Assembly (NCBI GenBank): GCA_018136815.1
Contig: CM030931.1
Location: 11,109,072-11,173,071 of the forward strand
DNA length: 64,000 nucleotides
Reading direction: 5' to 3'
DNA from: Isochrysis galbana
Lineage: Eukaryota; Haptophyta; Isochrysidales; Isochrysidaceae
Numbering within the stretch: the first letter of the stretch is position 1; every line of letters starts with the position of its first letter. Below are positions 38,632-49,765 of this stretch, piece after piece. A program made the translations under genes and the position numbers. A model generated the notes under the pieces. It was not told the origin of the DNA. It saw nothing but the letters and a program-made list of their open reading frames with translations, and did not search any database.

Positions 38632-39321
38632 TCACCACTTTTCGCAGAAGGGCCGAAGATCCATCTCATGGGTCCAAGCGGATGGAGGCTGCTCGTGCAG
38701 ATTCCAGTAGGCAGCGGCCACTGCGTCAGGCTCGATCAAGCCACCGCGAGCTTTCAGTGCGCTATATCGTTCTTCACCAATCAAGTTGCGCACGAATGTT
38801 GTGTCAACGGGGCCGTCAAGGATAACGTGAACAACGTGCACCCCGGATGGTCCGAGCTCCCGAGCCAATGACTGAGCCAGCATTCGCTTTGCCGACATGG
38901 CTCCTGAAAAAGCGCAGAATCCAGCCCCGCCCCGGAGCGAGGACGTCGCCCCGGTGAAAATGAGGGTGCCTCGCCCACGCTCTGCCATCCTTGGGCCGAG
39001 GGCGCGCGCGAAGTGCAAGGAGCTCAGGGCAGCGAGCTCCCACGTCTTCTGGTAGACGCGCGGCGTGGTGTCGGCAACCTTGAAGTGCACATTGGCCCCA
39101 ATGTTGTGCACGGCCATCTCAATGGGCCCGCTCTCCCGTTCAATCTTGTCGACAAGACTCTCGACAGCGTCCTGCTCGCGGAAATCGCAGGCGTGGATGC
39201 AATGGGCTGCGTTTGGCGGCGGGCGGCGGCGCGCGCCGTGAGCAACGAGGCCGCGCTGGCGCAGCTGGCGCAGCAGCGCGCTGCCGATCGCCTCGCCTGC
39301 GCCGGCGACGAGGGCAGACAT
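38632..39321 (-). CDS. Short-chain dehydrogenase/reductase
   Basis: 229 aa, single exon from the ATG at 39321. The Rossmann start SALVAGAGEAIGSALLRQL has GAGEAIG in place of TGxxxGIG. NNAG is represented by HNIGANVHF. The active-site region is FTGATSSLRGGAGFCAFSGA with SAKR: the usual Tyr of YxxxK is Phe (FSGAMSAK), while Ser and Lys are kept. The pattern RGGAG.., AxK, LARELGPSGVHVVHVILDG belongs to a known SDR subgroup with this replacement. NAD(P)-binding is likely; classical Tyr catalysis is not. Substrate unknown. The C-terminus (EPPSAWTHEMDLRPF style) is typical of the subgroup. Confidence 0.88.
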   Translation of the reverse strand: MSALVAGAGEAIGSALLRQLRQRGLVAHGARRRPPPNAAHCIHACDFREQDAVESLVDKIERESGPIEMAVHNIGANVHFKVADTTPRVYQKTWELAALSSLHFARALGPRMAERGRGTLIFTGATSSLRGGAGFCAFSGAMSAKRMLAQSLARELGPSGVHVVHVILDGPVDTTFVRNLIGEERYSALKARGGLIEPDAVAAAYWNLHEQPPSAWTHEMDLRPFCEKW

Positions 39322-39339
39322 CCCCCTTCCCCCGCCCCC

Positions 39340-40440
39340 CTCCCCGTGAAGCTCTATTCCCTCCCCCTTCCGTCCCCCGGTTTCCCACCCACCACCTCAC
39401 CCCACCCACCTGGCGTCCCTTCCTCCCGTTCCCCCTTGCACCCCCCCCCCCTCAGCCGCGCCCTCTCCTCCGTCCCCCCTCCGTCCGCTTCACTCTCTCG
39501 CTCCCTCCCTCTCCCTCCCTCCCTCCCTCTCCCCCCCCCCCCCCCCCCCCGCCCTATTTCTCTATTTCTTCCTCCCTCTCTATCTCAATCTCTACGTCTC
39601 TCCCAACCCCCATACCTCTCTCTCCTCTCCCTCTCTTCCTCCTCCTCCTCCCTCCGCCGCCTCCTCCCCCTTTCTTTCTGTTTCTTCTGCTTCTTCTTCC
39701 CTAGCCCACTCCCCATAATATCTCCTTCCTTGTCCCTATATTCTCTCTCCCCCCCTCCTCCTTCCCTCCCTCCCCCTCCTCCCCCTCTTCTTCTTCTCTC
39801 TTCTCTCCTCACTGGAAAACTCACTCTCCGTAGGGCCCCTCCGCACCCCCCTCCGCACTCTTTCCCCGCAGAAGTGCAATACTACTAACTAAGTAGCCTC
39901 CTTCTCGGAGCGGAGTGGGGTAGGGGGGTTATTGAATAAGAGGGAGGAGTTGAAAGGAGAGAGAGACAGTGGAGGTGAGAGGGAACGAGGGGGAGAGAAT
40001 CCGTCTACTCTCTATCGAAAGAGAAGGAACTCACAGAAGAAAGGGTGCGAGGCGCCGAAAGAAATCAGGGAGAAGGACAGAGAAAAAGAGGGTGGGAAGC
40101 GGAAGAGAAGTCAAGAGAAGAGAGAGACAATCCTCGCTCCCCTCCTCCTCTTGGCCATCATTCATTCTCTTCTCTTCTCTCTCCTCGTGCTCTTTATACA
40201 GGTCTGGGAGAAGAGGAGAGAGATAGGAGACCACGATGAATGAAGAAGGATGGCCCCCGCAGCGAGTCTTCTTAGGGTGGGGGGAGCGATGAAGAAGGGG
40301 GGAGGAGGAGAGATGAGAGAGGGGGGGGGGGGAGTGGAGGAGGGGGAAGAAGGAAGGGAAGAGAGAGGTGAGAGAGAGAGGGAAGAGAGGAGAGAGAGAG
40401 GGAAGGAGGGGGAGGGAGGGGGAAGCCGCCAGCCGGCTTG
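39340..40440. other. Low-complexity spacer: pyrimidine then purine tracts
   Basis: 39340-39830 is C/CT/CTT-rich on the plus strand, including about 21 C near 39531-39551. 39900-40430 is AG-rich, with a G-run near 40321. Long ORFs here (for example Pro/Ser/Leu or Arg/Glu-only proteins) are artefacts of composition. It separates the SDR gene (-) from the prolyl hydroxylase gene (+) and presumably contains both promoters. Confidence 0.8.
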
Positions 40441-41463
40441 ATGACGAGCCCCCCCGCCTCCCTCCGCCTCCCTCCTCCGCTTCTCCCACTGCTGCTGCTC
40501 CTTCTCTGCACGGGGCATGCAACCATCGAGACATCCACCTGCGACCAGCCCATCCCCGAGCCCCTGCCGCCGCCCGAGCCGCCCCCACTCCTCGACAACG
40601 AGTGTGAGGACGTCGACGCCGGCTGTGCCCGCTGGGCCTCCGAGGGTGAGTGTGCCAAGAACCCAGGGTTCATGAAGATCGAGTGTGCGCACTCGTGCAA
40701 CACGTGCAGCTTTCGCGACTACAAGAAGCGCTGTCGGCGCGACCCAGCACACACGCCAGCCATGCGAGAGCTCCACCCGCAGCTCGGACTCGACGCATGG
40801 ATGGAACACGCCGCCGCGCAAGAGCAGTACGCGCCGAGGGTGCTATCGCGCGACCCGTGGCTGATCGTATTCGATGAGTTCCTCGACGGGAACGACATCG
40901 CGGCACTGCGCGCGGCGTTCGACACGCGCAAGCTCGAGCGCTCCTCCAACGTTGGTAGAATGAACGCCCTGGGCAGGTACGAGAAGAGCATCGACAGCTC
41001 CCGGACCTCGGAGAACTCATGGTGCGACGGTGACTGCGCGCGGCTGCCTGGCGTCTCCAGCATCTCTCAGCGCATAGGCAACCTGACGGGCTGCTCGGAG
41101 CTCAACTCGGAGTTCTTGCAGATGCTTCGGTACGAGCACGGGCAGTATTACAAGGTTCACCATGATTTCATCCCATCGCACCTCGACTTCCCTTTCGGCC
41201 CGCGAATGCTCACACTGTTCCTCTATCTCTCTGACGTGGAGGAGGGAGGGACCACGGACTTCCCTAGACTCAGCCTCTCTGTCGAGCCCAAGGCAGGGCG
41301 TGCGGTTCTCTGGCCATCTGTCCGCGCTGATAATTTCAGCATCTCGGACCCTCGGACGACGCACGAGGCGAGACCGGTCGTGAAGGGAGTTAAGTATGCT
41401 GCAAACGCATGGCTCCATCTCTACGACTTTAGGACACCCCACAGCAACGGGTGCGCTCCGTGA
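40441..41463 (+). CDS. ShK-domain prolyl 4-hydroxylase
   Basis: 340 aa. A signal peptide (LPPPLLPLLLLLLCTGHA, about 10-27) and a short Pro-rich linker precede a ShK Cys module (about 55-89, six Cys: CEDVDAGCARW...CAHSCNTC). The 2-oxoglutarate/Fe(II) dioxygenase domain follows, with HxD at 240-242 (VHHDF), the distal His at 309 (TTHEARP) and the 2OG-binding Lys at 315 (VKGVKY). It hydroxylates peptidyl proline in the ER/secretory pathway. Plausible substrates include the polyproline surface protein encoded at 5-10 kb, but that is inference only. Complete and intronless. ATG chosen over the preceding TTG. Confidence 0.93.
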   Translation: MTSPPASLRLPPPLLPLLLLLLCTGHATIETSTCDQPIPEPLPPPEPPPLLDNECEDVDAGCARWASEGECAKNPGFMKIECAHSCNTCSFRDYKKRCRRDPAHTPAMRELHPQLGLDAWMEHAAAQEQYAPRVLSRDPWLIVFDEFLDGNDIAALRAAFDTRKLERSSNVGRMNALGRYEKSIDSSRTSENSWCDGDCARLPGVSSISQRIGNLTGCSELNSEFLQMLRYEHGQYYKVHHDFIPSHLDFPFGPRMLTLFLYLSDVEEGGTTDFPRLSLSVEPKAGRAVLWPSVRADNFSISDPRTTHEARPVVKGVKYAANAWLHLYDFRTPHSNGCAP

Positions 41464-43162
41464 CTGGCGTCAATGGAGCGGGAGTGCTCGAAACCGCGCT
41501 CGACGCGTCGTAGGTATGCATTCTCGAATATGGCAGAACCATGCGTCTGCTTGTGAAGCCGCAGGCGCTATCTGCCTCGCGGCGACAATCAGGGTTCTTT
41601 TGTCTCTCGAGTCCTCTCTGCTGCCGCACTCCAGCACGACAAAATGCTTGAAAAGTGACAGTACGTTTGAGCGCCGCGCCCGCTGCAGCATGTCTCGTGC
41701 GTGCTGCTGTTCAGGGCCGTACTATATCTAGCTTTGGGTACCCATCCACAAAGACTTCAGCTCAGGTTCATTTGTCAGCCGTGGGCTGGGGATGTTTCTA
41801 TTCTCTCTATCTAATGTCCGCCTTTCTCTGCCACTTCCCTCTTTCTCTGAACTATGGCTATGGCATTTGTGAGTGGTGGAGTGGCATGGCCTTCGGGCTG
41901 ACTAGCAGTGTGGCGTGTGGAGGGAGAAGAAGGGGGTGATGGTGGTTTGCAGGTGCTCTAACAGGACTCTTTACATGGCGTGAGTGAGGGCTCTGCGGGC
42001 ATGACGACGAACGAAGCGAGAAGGAACACACGGGGGACAGACACGAGGGCGGTGCTTCCGAGCGAGAGCGAGAGCGCCAAGAAACAAAAAACGAATGAGA
42101 AAAAAAACAACGGAAGGGAAGGGAAAGCGAACGTGGGAACCCTAGGAACGAGGGGGAAACTAATGGATGGGGGGGGGGAGCGGGGCGTTGGAGGGGCGGA
42201 GGGAGCGGTGAGCGCGGGAAACTCCGAACCTCGCTGGCCAAGGAAACAAAGGAACCGCTGGGGTCGCGCATGAACATGATGAGCCCAATGAGCGCAGCGG
42301 AAGCGGGAAGCGGAAGCGATCCCGGCTGGAGCTGCGAACTGCACGCGCGGGGCGGAGAATTGAGGGAGAGGGAGAGCAGGGAGGGAGGGGGGGGGGCGAG
42401 AGGGAAGACGCACGCCCCAGCACCCACGCATGCGCGCGTGCGTACAGCGCCGCGGGTAGGAGCGAGTCGTGGCCCGTGCAGCCTCGACGTGACGGAACTA
42501 CCGAGACGCGAGCACTCCGGGAGGGGCAAGGCACGGACGGCACTTGGCAGCGCACCCACCACCCCAACAAAAAGGGCAGAGCGAAGCCTTCATTCGTCAT
42601 TATTCTGTTTCACCGCCACCATTGCCGCAAGAAGCGCAAGCGCATGAAGCAGTGCAGCCGTCAGCTGCATGTAGCATCGGCGCCCTGAAGGGCCTATGTG
42701 TAGGGACCCTACTTCCCAGTTACAATTACTACTACTACTACTACTATTTTTACCACTAGATGTATGAGCCGCCGCACACACTGAACGTACAGCGCTTGCT
42801 CGAGCTAACGCACACACGCATACAAACATGACCCGTGGCGCATGCAAGATGACAACAAGCCCATCATCCAATAGGAAACAAACAGATTACTCGATCATGG
42901 CACGGTCGAGAGTGCGCACAACGTGCCGTTCACAGCTGACGATGTGTAACACCGCTCGCCAAGTCTCTGTGTGCGACTACATGTCGCGCATTATGCTGTC
43001 TGGGGCAACACATGCACCGTGAAGATGCATGTCGTTGTGCATGGATAGAGTGCAAGTGCATGACTACATATGCACCGTGAGGATGCATGTCAATGTGCAT
43101 GCATCTAGGCTCCCTTGATACTTCGAACGGTGAGATTGGCAACCTCTGCCCGCAATTGTAGC
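41464..43162. other. Long intergenic region
   Basis: No gene recognised. Contains a (TAC)n run at about 42726-42748, G-runs near 42171 and 42390, and two similar phrases with GATGCATGTC and TGTGCATG at 43025 and 43082. ORFs in the 42.0-42.6 kb stretch are low-complexity. Confidence 0.45.
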
Positions 43163-45531
43163 TCACGCAGTGGCTGTCTTGGGGAAACGGCGGTGGATGT
43201 ACTCCTCAAATTTGGTGCAGGTCGCGGTGAAGCCGCCGTCCTCTGCCGTGTCTGCGATCGTTTCGTCGCCGTCGACGATTTTGATGCGCATGTCAAGGTC
43301 TACCTCAGTCGCCGATTCTCCAGCGGGGCACTCAAGTAGGGCAGCCTCATATTCCTTCTTCTCACTAGCTAGAAGCTGCTCAAGGGGCGTACGAAGTGCC
43401 TCAACCCACGCATCGCCGGTGAGCGGAGCGCCTGTGAGAGCCTCCACCAGCCCGAGGAATGGCTCCGAGTTTCCAGGCAACCAATATGCGTCCCGTAAGG
43501 TAGGGCCAACCTATGAGATGATTGCGGGTGCAACCACTGAGACAGCGGCAATTCCTTGCCTGGCAACCGCTGAAGTGGGTGTAAAAGACATTTCTCAGCA
43601 TCCGGCGGCGGTGTACGAACCGGCACCTCGATCACCACACCCCTACCTACTCTCGCCTGAGCCTGCAGTGTTCCACGCATGGTGTACTCACCTTTGGGTT
43701 ATCGACGATGTAGCCATCCCTGTTCTTGAAGAATGCTCGCGTCTGGTAGACGGCCATCTGCGCTAGAACATATCCATGGTAATAGCAAGACGCCTCGTCT
43801 GACAAAATATGTGGAACGGAGAGCAGCGGCCGGGACGACAGCCCGCCCTGGATTTTGACCTCGACCTCATCGGCCAACTTTTGGATCGCTTCCGCATTCA
43901 GCTGGTCTTCGGGGAGTTCGTAGAGCGCCTTCTCAAAGTAGGGCACCGCCAGCATAGCGCGCAGCGTCAATACTTCATATGGGTGCTTCGCTGTCACCTC
44001 TTCTTCGAGTAGCGGCCACGGCACGGGCGAGCCGTCGCGAGCGCGAGCATACTTGGCACGCCAAGCAGCGTCACTCACAAGAGAGTCGAGAAACATGGAC
44101 TGGAGTTCGGCGTAGGCCACCGAAGTGGGTGCGCGCTCCTGCGGTAAGCGGATCCGTGTAATGTTGTAGCCTTGGGGGGTGCAGTATGGAGTGAATTTGC
44201 CCGTCGGGGGATTGGGGAGTGGGAGGGAGATGGAACCTGTTTTGGCACTGAAGGCGACCGGGCTAGTTGCATTCGCAGCGACGCTTGGGCACTGCGCTCA
44301 CTTGCGAGAAGAGTGGCGAGGGTTGCTTGATGTTGGAGAAGTGCGCCGCATGCCCTGCCTCGTGCATGAGCGTTTTGAGGCCGACTACGCCCGACCCAAC
44401 TGCAGCAGGGTCGGCGAGCGAGGTGAAATGCGTAACTGACGGCTGCCACACGCCATCGGGCTTGAGCCACGCAGGTTGAGGCCAGTGGCAGAATCCATTC
44501 GAGTACTTGCCCTTGCGGTCGAGGAGATCGAGAGACATGGTGGCGCCGCAGTACGAGATGCCTAGCGCGCTGAATGAGCGGCCCCACGCGCCGACCGAAC
44601 GCTCAAAAGGAAAGTAGGGGTCGAGCTTCTTGGTGATCTCACCAGCTAAAACAAAGTTCGTATTCCTGCAACAGGCATGTGCCGTGGGGGCAGTGAACCA
44701 GACCGTCGGCAAAAGACGATCGGGATCGCCGCACTCGAAAGCGAGACGCGCCTCGCACAGCCACCAGAGAGCTCAGCAAGTAGGCGGGCTGTCAAATCAC
44801 CATGGCTCGAGGGCTGCCGCGCCCTTCTCAGTCTTGAGCTTGGCGAGCGCGTTACTCATGATTTCGCGCGTCCCTTCCTCGAGGGTGTCCAGGATGCGGA
44901 AAAGCTCATTCTTTCCAAACCCTTCAGCCTGCGTTACCTTGTAATCATAAAAATCAATGTAGCCCAGCGAGCGCGCCATCTCATTGCGCGTGCGAACGAG
45001 CTCGACGAACCCATTGGAGGTGATAAAATCGCCAATGGAGCGAAGGCCCTCCCAGCAGGCTTTGCGTGCGGCCTCATCCGGGTCGACGCGCATCGTGTTG
45101 CGCAGCCCAACCGAGGACATCTCGACGAATCCCTTGCCAGGAAGCTTAGCTCCAAGGACCATCTTATTGCGTGCATCCTCTAGCTTCCCCTCAGCGTTTG
45201 TCGCCGCGGCGCGCAGCTCCCGAGCAACCTCCGACTCCATGATGTAACAGCCGAAGGTGCGCTCAAATATGCGCAGTGTGCGCACCTCGGCCTCCGAGAG
45301 TGCCTCGCCTTCGTCAGCCGATGAGAGTAGCTCGCGCGCACGCTTCAGCTTGGCCTCGTCCGCAAGGAACGCCTCCATTTCCCCCTTGGTGCGCGTGAGT
45401 TCTCCGACAGAGTAGTGAGGAGCGCTCAGCGCCATCTTGGTGCCCCAGAACTGCTCTTCAAACGCACGGTGGAGGCGCTCGTAGCCGGAGTTGACCTCAT
45501 GAATGAAGGAGCGCGCGGCCAACTTGACCAT
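43163..45531 (-). CDS. M3-family oligopeptidase (four exons)
   Basis: Exons 45531-44801, 44665-44302, 44138-43692 and 43510-43163 (1890 nt, 629 aa). Introns are GT-AG with matching phases 2, 0, 0. The zinc-peptidase motif HEAGH lies at about 345-349, with a third ligand Glu at about 376 in VAYAELQSMF. Other family marks are LGYIDFYDYKV, LEPWN before the first junction, GKYSNGFCHWPQP, YYHGYVLAQMAVYQTRAFF and VGPTLRDAYWLPGNSEPF. Closest in architecture to PepF/thimet-type oligopeptidases, which degrade short peptides in the cytosol or organelles. The first ATG after the G-run and GA repeat was chosen (MVKLAARSF); no clear targeting peptide. Confidence 0.9.
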
Positions 45532-45660
45532 CTTCCGCAAAAGCAGAAGAGACAGCGTGCGGGAGACGGGAGGGAGGGAGGGAGAAAGGGAAGGAGAGGG
45601 ATTGGAGTGGAGGGCAAGCTGTCTCTGTGCGGGAGAGAGAGAGAGGGAGAGAGGATCAGA

Positions 45661-45661
<1 letters not shown>

Positions 45662-45747
<86 letters not shown>

Positions 45748-45770
45748 AGAAGAGAAGAGAGAGAGAGAAG
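45662..45770. repeat. G-run plus (GA)n microsatellite
   Basis: 41 consecutive G (45662-45702) followed by GA repeats with a few AGAAG breaks. It lies about 130 bases upstream of the oligopeptidase start and is C-run plus CT on that gene's coding strand. Confidence 0.95.
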
Positions 45771-45965
45771 AGAGAGCGATGATGCCCTTTCGTCGGCCGA
45801 GGCGCGCCAAATTTTCGATGAATGTCCGAAAGTGATTTTGAAGTATATTGGCTTCCATAGTCCTGCTGGGTTCATGGTTCATTGGGACCCTACTCTACTA
45901 CTCTACTCTAGAGTAGAGTAGTACTTAACGATGGGAAATGTATGGCTGAATTTGATAGGGTGGTC

Positions 45966-46291
45966 TACAAGTAGGTGGTATAAGAAATAGTCGAACGCGA
46001 ACTCAACTCAAACTTTTGGATCGTTTGAACATAGTCAACTACCTACTACTCCCTTGAGCTTGAGCCCCAAAGTGAGACCACGCTCAAAACCCCTGAAAGT
46101 TTTCCTCTCGCCGCGTAAACGCGGCGCTCAACCGAGCGAAACCACGAAATGCACCCCGCAGCTGCAGCTGCGCCGCGAACACACCCAACTCACGGTGCGC
46201 GACAGTGAACACCCGTCAACTGCATACTCACCCCCCGTAAAAAAGTGAACGCGCGTATTTTGTATTTTGTATTTTTTACCACCTACTTGTA
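45966..46291. mobile_element. MITE-like element with 15-bp inverted ends
   Basis: TACAAGTAGGTGGTA at 45966-45980 and its perfect complement TACCACCTACTTGTA at 46277-46291. The 326-bp interior is non-coding, with AT-rich edges (TTTTGTATTTTGTATTTT). No clear target duplication seen. Confidence 0.65.
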
Positions 46292-46403
46292 ACGCCCCAC
46301 GCCCCACGCCGTCTTCGTCTTCCGCCTGCGGCCTCGCACCTGCGCTCGCATCTCCGCCTCCGCTTCTCCTTCAGCCAAGGCGGCATGGCCTCGACTCGTA
46401 AGT

Positions 46404-46458
46404 GACGCGGAGCCGGACCGACCTACGTCGGGAGCTCACCAGGAAAAAGTACCGGGGG
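46404..46458. repeat. Dispersed repeat shared with 37838-37893
   Basis: Carries CCGGACCGACCTACGTCGGG followed by AGCTCACC, GGAAAAAG and ACCGG with a G-run, complementary to the 37.8-kb copy. Confidence 0.75.
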
Positions 46459-46731
46459 GGGGATCTTTCTCCCTTTCAGCACGAGGTCCAAAAAAAAACT
46501 CCTCCCCCCCTCCCCCCCACTCGGTCGGTTGCACCGCCTCCAGCGGAGCGGCCCCCTCTCCCTCCCCCGCCCTTCCTCTCTCCCTCCCCCTCCCTCCCTC
46601 TCTCTCCCTCCCTGCTTCCCCCCGCTCCCCTCCCTTGTCCTCCCATCCCGCCCGTACGTTCCTGTCTATCTCTCGGAGCCGCACGCGCGGCAGTGGTGGG
46701 CAGGGCGCAACGAGCACTCGCGGGCACACAC

Positions 46732-48168
46732 ATGCCGTCCACCCAGTTCGACGTCTCAGGCCTCTACGATGAGCACGCGCTTAAGGCGTCGGTCGCCAAG
46801 CCGCTTGCCGAGCTCTGCGTGCAGGTCATCGCGGCCAACTTCAGGAACAGGCCTACGCTGCGCGGTATCCCGCCGAGGTATGTGGCCGCAGTGACCGAGC
46901 TACTCCCCACAAACCTGCCGCTCGAGGTCACTGGCCCGCTCATCATGGACGAGGAGTTCTGGCAGCGCTCATCGCGCAGCCGATGGGACCTCTGCCAGAT
47001 CTCCGATCATGGCTCGTCATGGAAGCGTTTTTTCTTCGAGCGATACCTGTCCGATTTTCTCGAAGAATTTGATCCGCTCAAGACCGAGACAGAAGAGCTC
47101 ATCCGCATTCTCAGTATATGTAAAGACTACGTCTTCTCCGTCAGGCTACAGCAATTCCTCGCGCACCTCGATATGGAGATGCTCTTCCAACATCTTCCGC
47201 TGCTTTCCAACCTCGAGATGACGTATGGCGTCAAACATATCGGCATGAAGTGAGTAAATCTGCTTACGGCCACCATTGCACGTAATGCACAGGGGTCCCG
47301 CGTGAGCAGCATGGCCGTGCGTGCATGGGCATAAAACGACCCGCCACTGCTGTACTGCCCGCAGTGCGCCGCCCCGCAATAACCTGGCCAACGCGACAAA
47401 TCTGACATGCCTCCGCTCCCTTTTATTCCTTGCAGCTATGAGAAAGCAAAGTTTGGTATGAAGCTCAGCGATGTCACCTCACTTGCAAAGGCCATCCGCG
47501 TGACCGAGACGCTCACCATCCTCTCGCTGCCCGGGAACTTGCTTGATGACCCCGCGGTGCGCACCCTGGCGGGTGGGCTGGCAGAGAATACGACTATTAC
47601 CGCGCTTGACTTATCACACAACAAGATTGCCGACCGTGGCGCCAAGGCTATTGCTAGGCTACTCGATGGTCCATCCGTCGTCATGACACTCAACATGTGC
47701 GACAACTCGGTGCATGCCGACGGCGGCAAGTACTTTGGGCGTGCTCTCCGTGGCAATTGCTCTCTGCAGCACCTGAATCTTCGCCTCAATCGGCTTGGCG
47801 ACGACGGAGGCCGGCTGCTGCTCGATGGGCTTTTGGAGAATGAGACGCTCACGTCACTCAACCTCTCATGCAATGCGCTCGACTTCAACTCTGCACAAGC
47901 AGCTTGTGCCGCACTATCTACCGAGAGTGCCAGCTTGCGCACGTTAGACCTGTCGGGTAACCAGTTCTCGGAGGAAGCGGGTCGCATCCTCCGCGACACG
48001 ATCAGCTCAAACACCAGTCTGCTCAAGCTCGACCTCCGACTGAACCAGGTGCTGGGGGACACAATGCTCGCGATCGATGATCTTTGCAAGCGCAATGCTG
48101 TGTCACTCGCCGAGCAACGCGCTGCCGCCGCCACTGCCGCCTCTGTCAATGCGAATTCGGGGCTCTAG
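46732..48168 (+). CDS. DRC5: Dynein regulatory complex subunit 5 (TCTE1-like)
   Basis: Exons 46732-47249 and 47436-48168, joined by a phase-2 GT-AG intron (AA/GTGAGT...TTGCAG/C), giving 416 aa. The N-terminal 170 residues match the TCTE1/DRC5 helical region (ELLPTNLPLEVTGPLIMDEE, WKRFFFERYLSDFLEEFDP). After the junction, GMNYEKAKFGMKLSDVTSLA introduces seven or so RI-type leucine-rich repeats (LTILSLPGNLLDD, ITALDLSHNKIADRGAKAIA, LQHLNLRLNRLGDDGGRLLL, LTSLNLSCNALDF, LRTLDLSGNQF), ending LLKLDLRLNQV as in the family. DRC5 is part of the nexin-dynein regulatory complex of motile cilia. Its presence implies a flagellated stage. Confidence 0.9.
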
Positions 48169-49177
48169 TCAATAGGAGAGAGAGTGTGCGCTGCTTGCGA
48201 GTATGCCGTGTCAGGTAAAGCATGAGGTGATAGCAGAGATGGACTCGCCCAAAGACCAGTGATGATGATGACGGTGGAAATGGAGCTTTGTTGTGGTTGC
48301 CGCAGCTGAATGAGTTGTGGCAGCAGCTCGACACGCGACACGGCAAAGCTTGGCTGCTACCAGCGCCGCCACGTTGTGCTTAGCTATTTGTGCATGACGT
48401 CTGCGCTTAGATATGAATGTGCGAATGGTAATGGGCAATTAATCTAATAAGTGCACGTGCGTGAGGCAACTCATTGATTGATAATTGCGTCATTTGTCAG
48501 CTGGAGGTGAAACGGTTTACAGGGAGGGAGATAAGAGTCCCGAGGCGGCTCGAAGCCCGGGCAAGCGCCTTGTCGCATCCGTGAGTGACCCTTTTGTTTT
48601 TCCTTGTCGCTGGCTTTGCCCCTCGCCAGGGTTACCTCCTTGCGTGCCCCTCTCTTGTGTGACCCTGATCTCCGCCCCCCGGCCCCCTCAGGTGTCAGGG
48701 CTGCTGCCGCCCGCTTGGATTAGCTATCGTGGCGCTACTTTACTTAGGTCTTCATGAAACCAATTATGGGTTTTCGAAGATTCCTTCCTTATGCTCCTAT
48801 GCGTAACTGTCGCCCCGTCGGATCGTCCGTCGATCTGTCGCCCCGTCGCTCTCTTGTCGGCATTCTCTTCCTTGTTCTGCATCTGAAAAGCTCTATATAG
48901 ATGAAAACTTTACTGGCAGTAAACTTGGCGGAGATCAAAGCAAGATCACACGGACTCCAGGGAGGGTATCCGACATGTGATTGCAACTCATCTTGCGCAC
49001 GGCGTGCGCCTGCCGAAACTCTTATGCGCATCAATGACGGCGTGCGGAAACTTCCATGCACACGCACGGCGCCCCCGCAGGGGGGACCGATCCACACGCA
49101 TCTGGCGAAACTCCGGGGTCCTCCCCTCCGCTTCACTCTCCTCTTCCTCCTCCACAACCCTCCTCGCTCCTTTCGAC
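48169..49177. other. Intergenic region
   Basis: 3' flank of DRC5 and 5' flank of the 195-aa protein gene. No RNA gene or ORF that I support. Confidence 0.45.
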
Positions 49178-49765
49178 ATGGGCCAGTACTTTGTCTACAT
49201 CGCCAAGCGACTTGGTCAGCGCACCTACGAGGAGATCCGCATTGGTCAGCGCACCTACGAGGAGATCCGCACCCCAGCCTTCAGGTTCTGCGAACACATG
49301 GAGGAGGGCATGGGCGGCGCCATCCTGGCGATGCTGCTCGTCACAGCCTCTGGCATGGGCCGTGGATGTGGAGACTTCCGCGTGGATCTGGCCAAGGAAC
49401 GCTACCCGTCGATGTGGGCACTCATCGAGCCATACATGGGCCGTTGGTGCAAGGCAACCCTCATGCTCGTCGGCGACTACTCCGACGAGTACGACAAGAT
49501 CCCAGTCCCAAAGACCAGATACATTGGAGAGCAGGCCGCCCTCGCCTACCTCTGCATGGAATACATCATGGCGGTCGCGTACGCTGAAACGAATCCCATG
49601 GCGCAAGTGCGCCGAACAGCGGGCAAGCTCTACATGCAGGACCGACCAAGCGTCCTCTCACGCATCACAGACCTCGCCATCCAAGATCAGCCGAACGACA
49701 TCGTCGCCATCGAGGAAGAGGGGTGTGAGAAAAAGACGAAGAAGATGAAAACTCAACACGCATAG
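49178..49765 (+). CDS. Unknown 195-aa protein, duplicated locus
   Basis: ATG at 49178 gives MGQYFVYIAKRLGQRTYEEI. Residues 13-22 and 23-32 are an in-frame duplication (GQRTYEEIRI, GQRTYEEIRT) caused by a 30-bp tandem repeat. The middle part has hydrophobic helices (GGAILAMLLVTASGMGRGCG; AALAYLCMEYIMAVAYAETN), and the tail is charged and basic (EEGCEKKTKKMKTQ). No family recognised. The last about 37 codons plus 3' flank are tandemly duplicated at 49835-50011. A 5'-truncated relative lies at 60.05-60.29 kb. Retained coding similarity between copies suggests a real protein family. Confidence 0.6.
   Translation: MGQYFVYIAKRLGQRTYEEIRIGQRTYEEIRTPAFRFCEHMEEGMGGAILAMLLVTASGMGRGCGDFRVDLAKERYPSMWALIEPYMGRWCKATLMLVGDYSDEYDKIPVPKTRYIGEQAALAYLCMEYIMAVAYAETNPMAQVRRTAGKLYMQDRPSVLSRITDLAIQDQPNDIVAIEEEGCEKKTKKMKTQHA

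Noticed and set aside
39013-39888. 291-codon Pro/Ser/Leu ORF antisense to the SDR gene
   Set aside because: Its start is antisense to a real gene and the rest is a pyrimidine tract.
40031-40821. Minus-strand ORFs antisense to the prolyl hydroxylase
   Set aside because: Shadows of the coding strand plus the purine tract.
48901-49587. 228-codon ORF in another frame over the 195-aa gene
   Set aside because: The frame starting at 49178 is the one conserved in the 60-kb copy.
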